33,140 nucleotides of DNA, taken from NCBI GenBank assembly GCA_022563485.1, contig JADFNF010000004.1, forward strand, positions 1-33,140, in the 5' to 3' direction. Every line of letters starts with the position of its first letter. The stretch's first letter is position 1. This document shows, in pieces, positions 32,051 through 33,140 of this stretch. Under the pieces are notes generated by a model. That model had not been told where the DNA came from and searched no databases. It saw only the letters and a program-made list of their open reading frames with translations. The translations under genes were made by a program, and so were the position numbers. Source of the DNA: Fidelibacterota bacterium. Lineage in GTDB: Bacteria; Fidelibacterota; Marinisomatia; SCGC-AAA003-L08; TS1B11.

Positions 32051-33140
32051 TTAAAGATTCATCGATAGGCTCAGAACCACTTGCCGACCCAGCTCGGCGC
32101 CACCGACTATTTCCCGGTGCACATCGTTGTTGACATTATTCAGGTTGGTCTTTATGGTGTAGGTGTCATTGATGCGGTACCCCAGGTTGATATCGGCCAC
32201 GGTGTAGCTATCAATGGTGCCGAAAAATACACCCGCCGCCCAGTCGAACTGGGGGATATGACGAATGCTCAGGTTGGACCACCACCGGCTATTTGGGCTG
32301 GTGTAGGACAGACTGGCCGACAGTTTATAGGCCGGGGCATTAATCGGGTCCTTGGCCTTGGTGAGCGGATTGTCAAAGGCCTGTTTTCCAAGGTAGGAGA
32401 TTCGCATTTCCCCGGATAAATTTTGGGAAAAGAAGTAGGCCAGGCTGAAGTCCAGCCCCCCCACGGAGACGCTGCCGTAATTTACATTGGTCAGGATGAA
32501 TTCCCTGGGGTTGGCAAAGTCCCGCAGGTCATCAGGGGTGCCTTCGATGCCGTCGGGCCCGGGCAGGATACCGTTGTGCTCCTCCGTGCCGATGATGCCC
32601 AGCACCTTGAAGTTTTCCAGACCGTCCGACGTGTCCAGCACCACCGGTGTAATCCAGGTTAGATCAGAAACGAAGTTCTCGTACCAACTGTTGTACAGGT
32701 CCAGGGTGACGCGCATACGGTTGCCAAGGATGCCTACATAGCCGGCCTCTACGGTGAAGATTTCTTCGCTGAACACGGCGTCCAGGTCCAGGATGTCTTC
32801 GGCCTGCACAAACTGGGCCGGCCGGCCCAGCACAGCCGGAATAATCAGCACGGCCCCAGCCGGGACCTCGGCCAGATCGAACTCGGTAGGCGACAGGGGC
32901 CGGACGTCGATCATCATGAGGACGTCATTGGCGCTACGGGTGTAGTTGTAGCCGTTGGCGTTGCCCCGGGCCTTGACGAAGGTGGCCGAACTCAGTCCCA
33001 CCAACAGGTCCAGGTAGAGCCCCTGGGAGGTGGGCGTGTTGAACGCCTTGGCTGCTGTAAGACGGAAGGTTTGATTTTCTTTCGGTTTCCATAGGAGACC
33101 TACCTTGGGGGAAAACTGGGGAGCATAGGATAGGGTCCCC
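32051..33140 (-). CDS. TonB-dependent outer-membrane receptor, C-terminal part (partial)
   Basis: This is the C-terminal ~362 residues of a TonB-dependent receptor barrel. The frame is open to the right edge of the window, where it reads YAPQFSPKVGLLWKPKENQT then FRLTAAKAFNTPTSQGLYL, the highly conserved barrel entry region of the family; TTG 33004 is therefore not the start. Further strands include VEAGYVGILGNRMRVTLDLYNSWYENF, split by turns, SPNSRWWSNLSIRHIPQF and the terminal TIKTNLNNVNNDVHREIVGG then QVVLSLSMNL. The plug domain and TonB box lie outside. The ligand cannot be told. It ends in Leu, not the usual terminal Phe. Confidence 0.93.
   Translation of the reverse strand, partial: GTLSYAPQFSPKVGLLWKPKENQTFRLTAAKAFNTPTSQGLYLDLLVGLSSATFVKARGNANGYNYTRSANDVLMMIDVRPLSPTEFDLAEVPAGAVLIIPAVLGRPAQFVQAEDILDLDAVFSEEIFTVEAGYVGILGNRMRVTLDLYNSWYENFVSDLTWITPVVLDTSDGLENFKVLGIIGTEEHNGILPGPDGIEGTPDDLRDFANPREFILTNVNYGSVSVGGLDFSLAYFFSQNLSGEMRISYLGKQAFDNPLTKAKDPINAPAYKLSASLSYTSPNSRWWSNLSIRHIPQFDWAAGVFFGTIDSYTVADINLGYRINDTYTIKTNLNNVNNDVHREIVGGAELGRQVVLSLSMNL

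Overview
The window reads as a chromosome segment of a diderm (LPS-making) bacterium, probably from the FCB side of the tree. A Candidatus Marinimicrobia-like lineage is my best guess, but it is inferred from general resemblance and not proven. The evidence is a fused LpxC-FabZ protein (typical of Bacteroidetes/Chlorobi relatives), a BamA-Skp-LpxD-LpxA block, a TonB-dependent receptor with Bacteroidetes-like style, and a VLCAD-like acyl-CoA dehydrogenase. Base composition is moderately GC-rich and genes are tightly packed. Several genes start with TTG or GTG and lack a clear Shine-Dalgarno sequence.

Region 1 (1-9796, + strand) is an envelope-biogenesis operon: uppS (5' cut off by the window), bamA, skp/ompH, lpxD, lpxC-fabZ, lpxA, an unrecognised 233-aa exported protein, dxr and rseP. 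It links isoprenoid carrier synthesis (Dxr, UppS), lipid A assembly (LpxA, LpxC, LpxD), outer-membrane protein folding (BamA, Skp) and site-2 proteolysis (RseP). lpxB and cdsA, often part of such clusters, are not seen.

Region 2 (17252-9828, - strand) is an LPS maturation and export cluster, in transcription order: LpxL-family acyltransferase, TsaC/YrdC tRNA-modification enzyme, MsbA-like ABC flippase, family 2 glycosyltransferase, a CDP-glycerol glycerophosphotransferase-like protein, a GT9 heptosyltransferase and a DUF3108 protein.

Region 3 (17379-20961, + strand) is an nfeD-floA (flotillin) operon followed by a small membrane-anchored protein and a SAM methyltransferase. It has a good sigma70-type promoter placed so close to the nfeD start that the mRNA may be leaderless.

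Region 4 (27213-20935, - strand) is a compact run with overlapping ends: M23 peptidase, rhomboid protease, cytidine deaminase and uridine kinase, then after a 154-bp gap adenylate kinase, dephospho-CoA kinase and a Kdo/WaaP-like sugar kinase. A TTGACC-17-TAATAT promoter with a 21-bp tandem repeat sits in front of it.

Region 5 (27588-33140) is looser: a short GT9 N-domain-like protein, a Tat-exported NIPSNAP protein, an acyl-CoA dehydrogenase with its own promoter and an operator-like inverted repeat, a small acidic zinc-ribbon protein, a DUF3467 protein, and the C-terminal part of a TonB-dependent receptor running off the window.

Most of the window is conserved core biology. I found no CRISPR array, transposase, phage gene, tRNA or rRNA. 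The points most worth a second look are likely non-canonical or leaderless translation starts (lpxA, nfeD, the Kdo-like kinase), three regulatory repeats, and several uncharacterised small envelope proteins.
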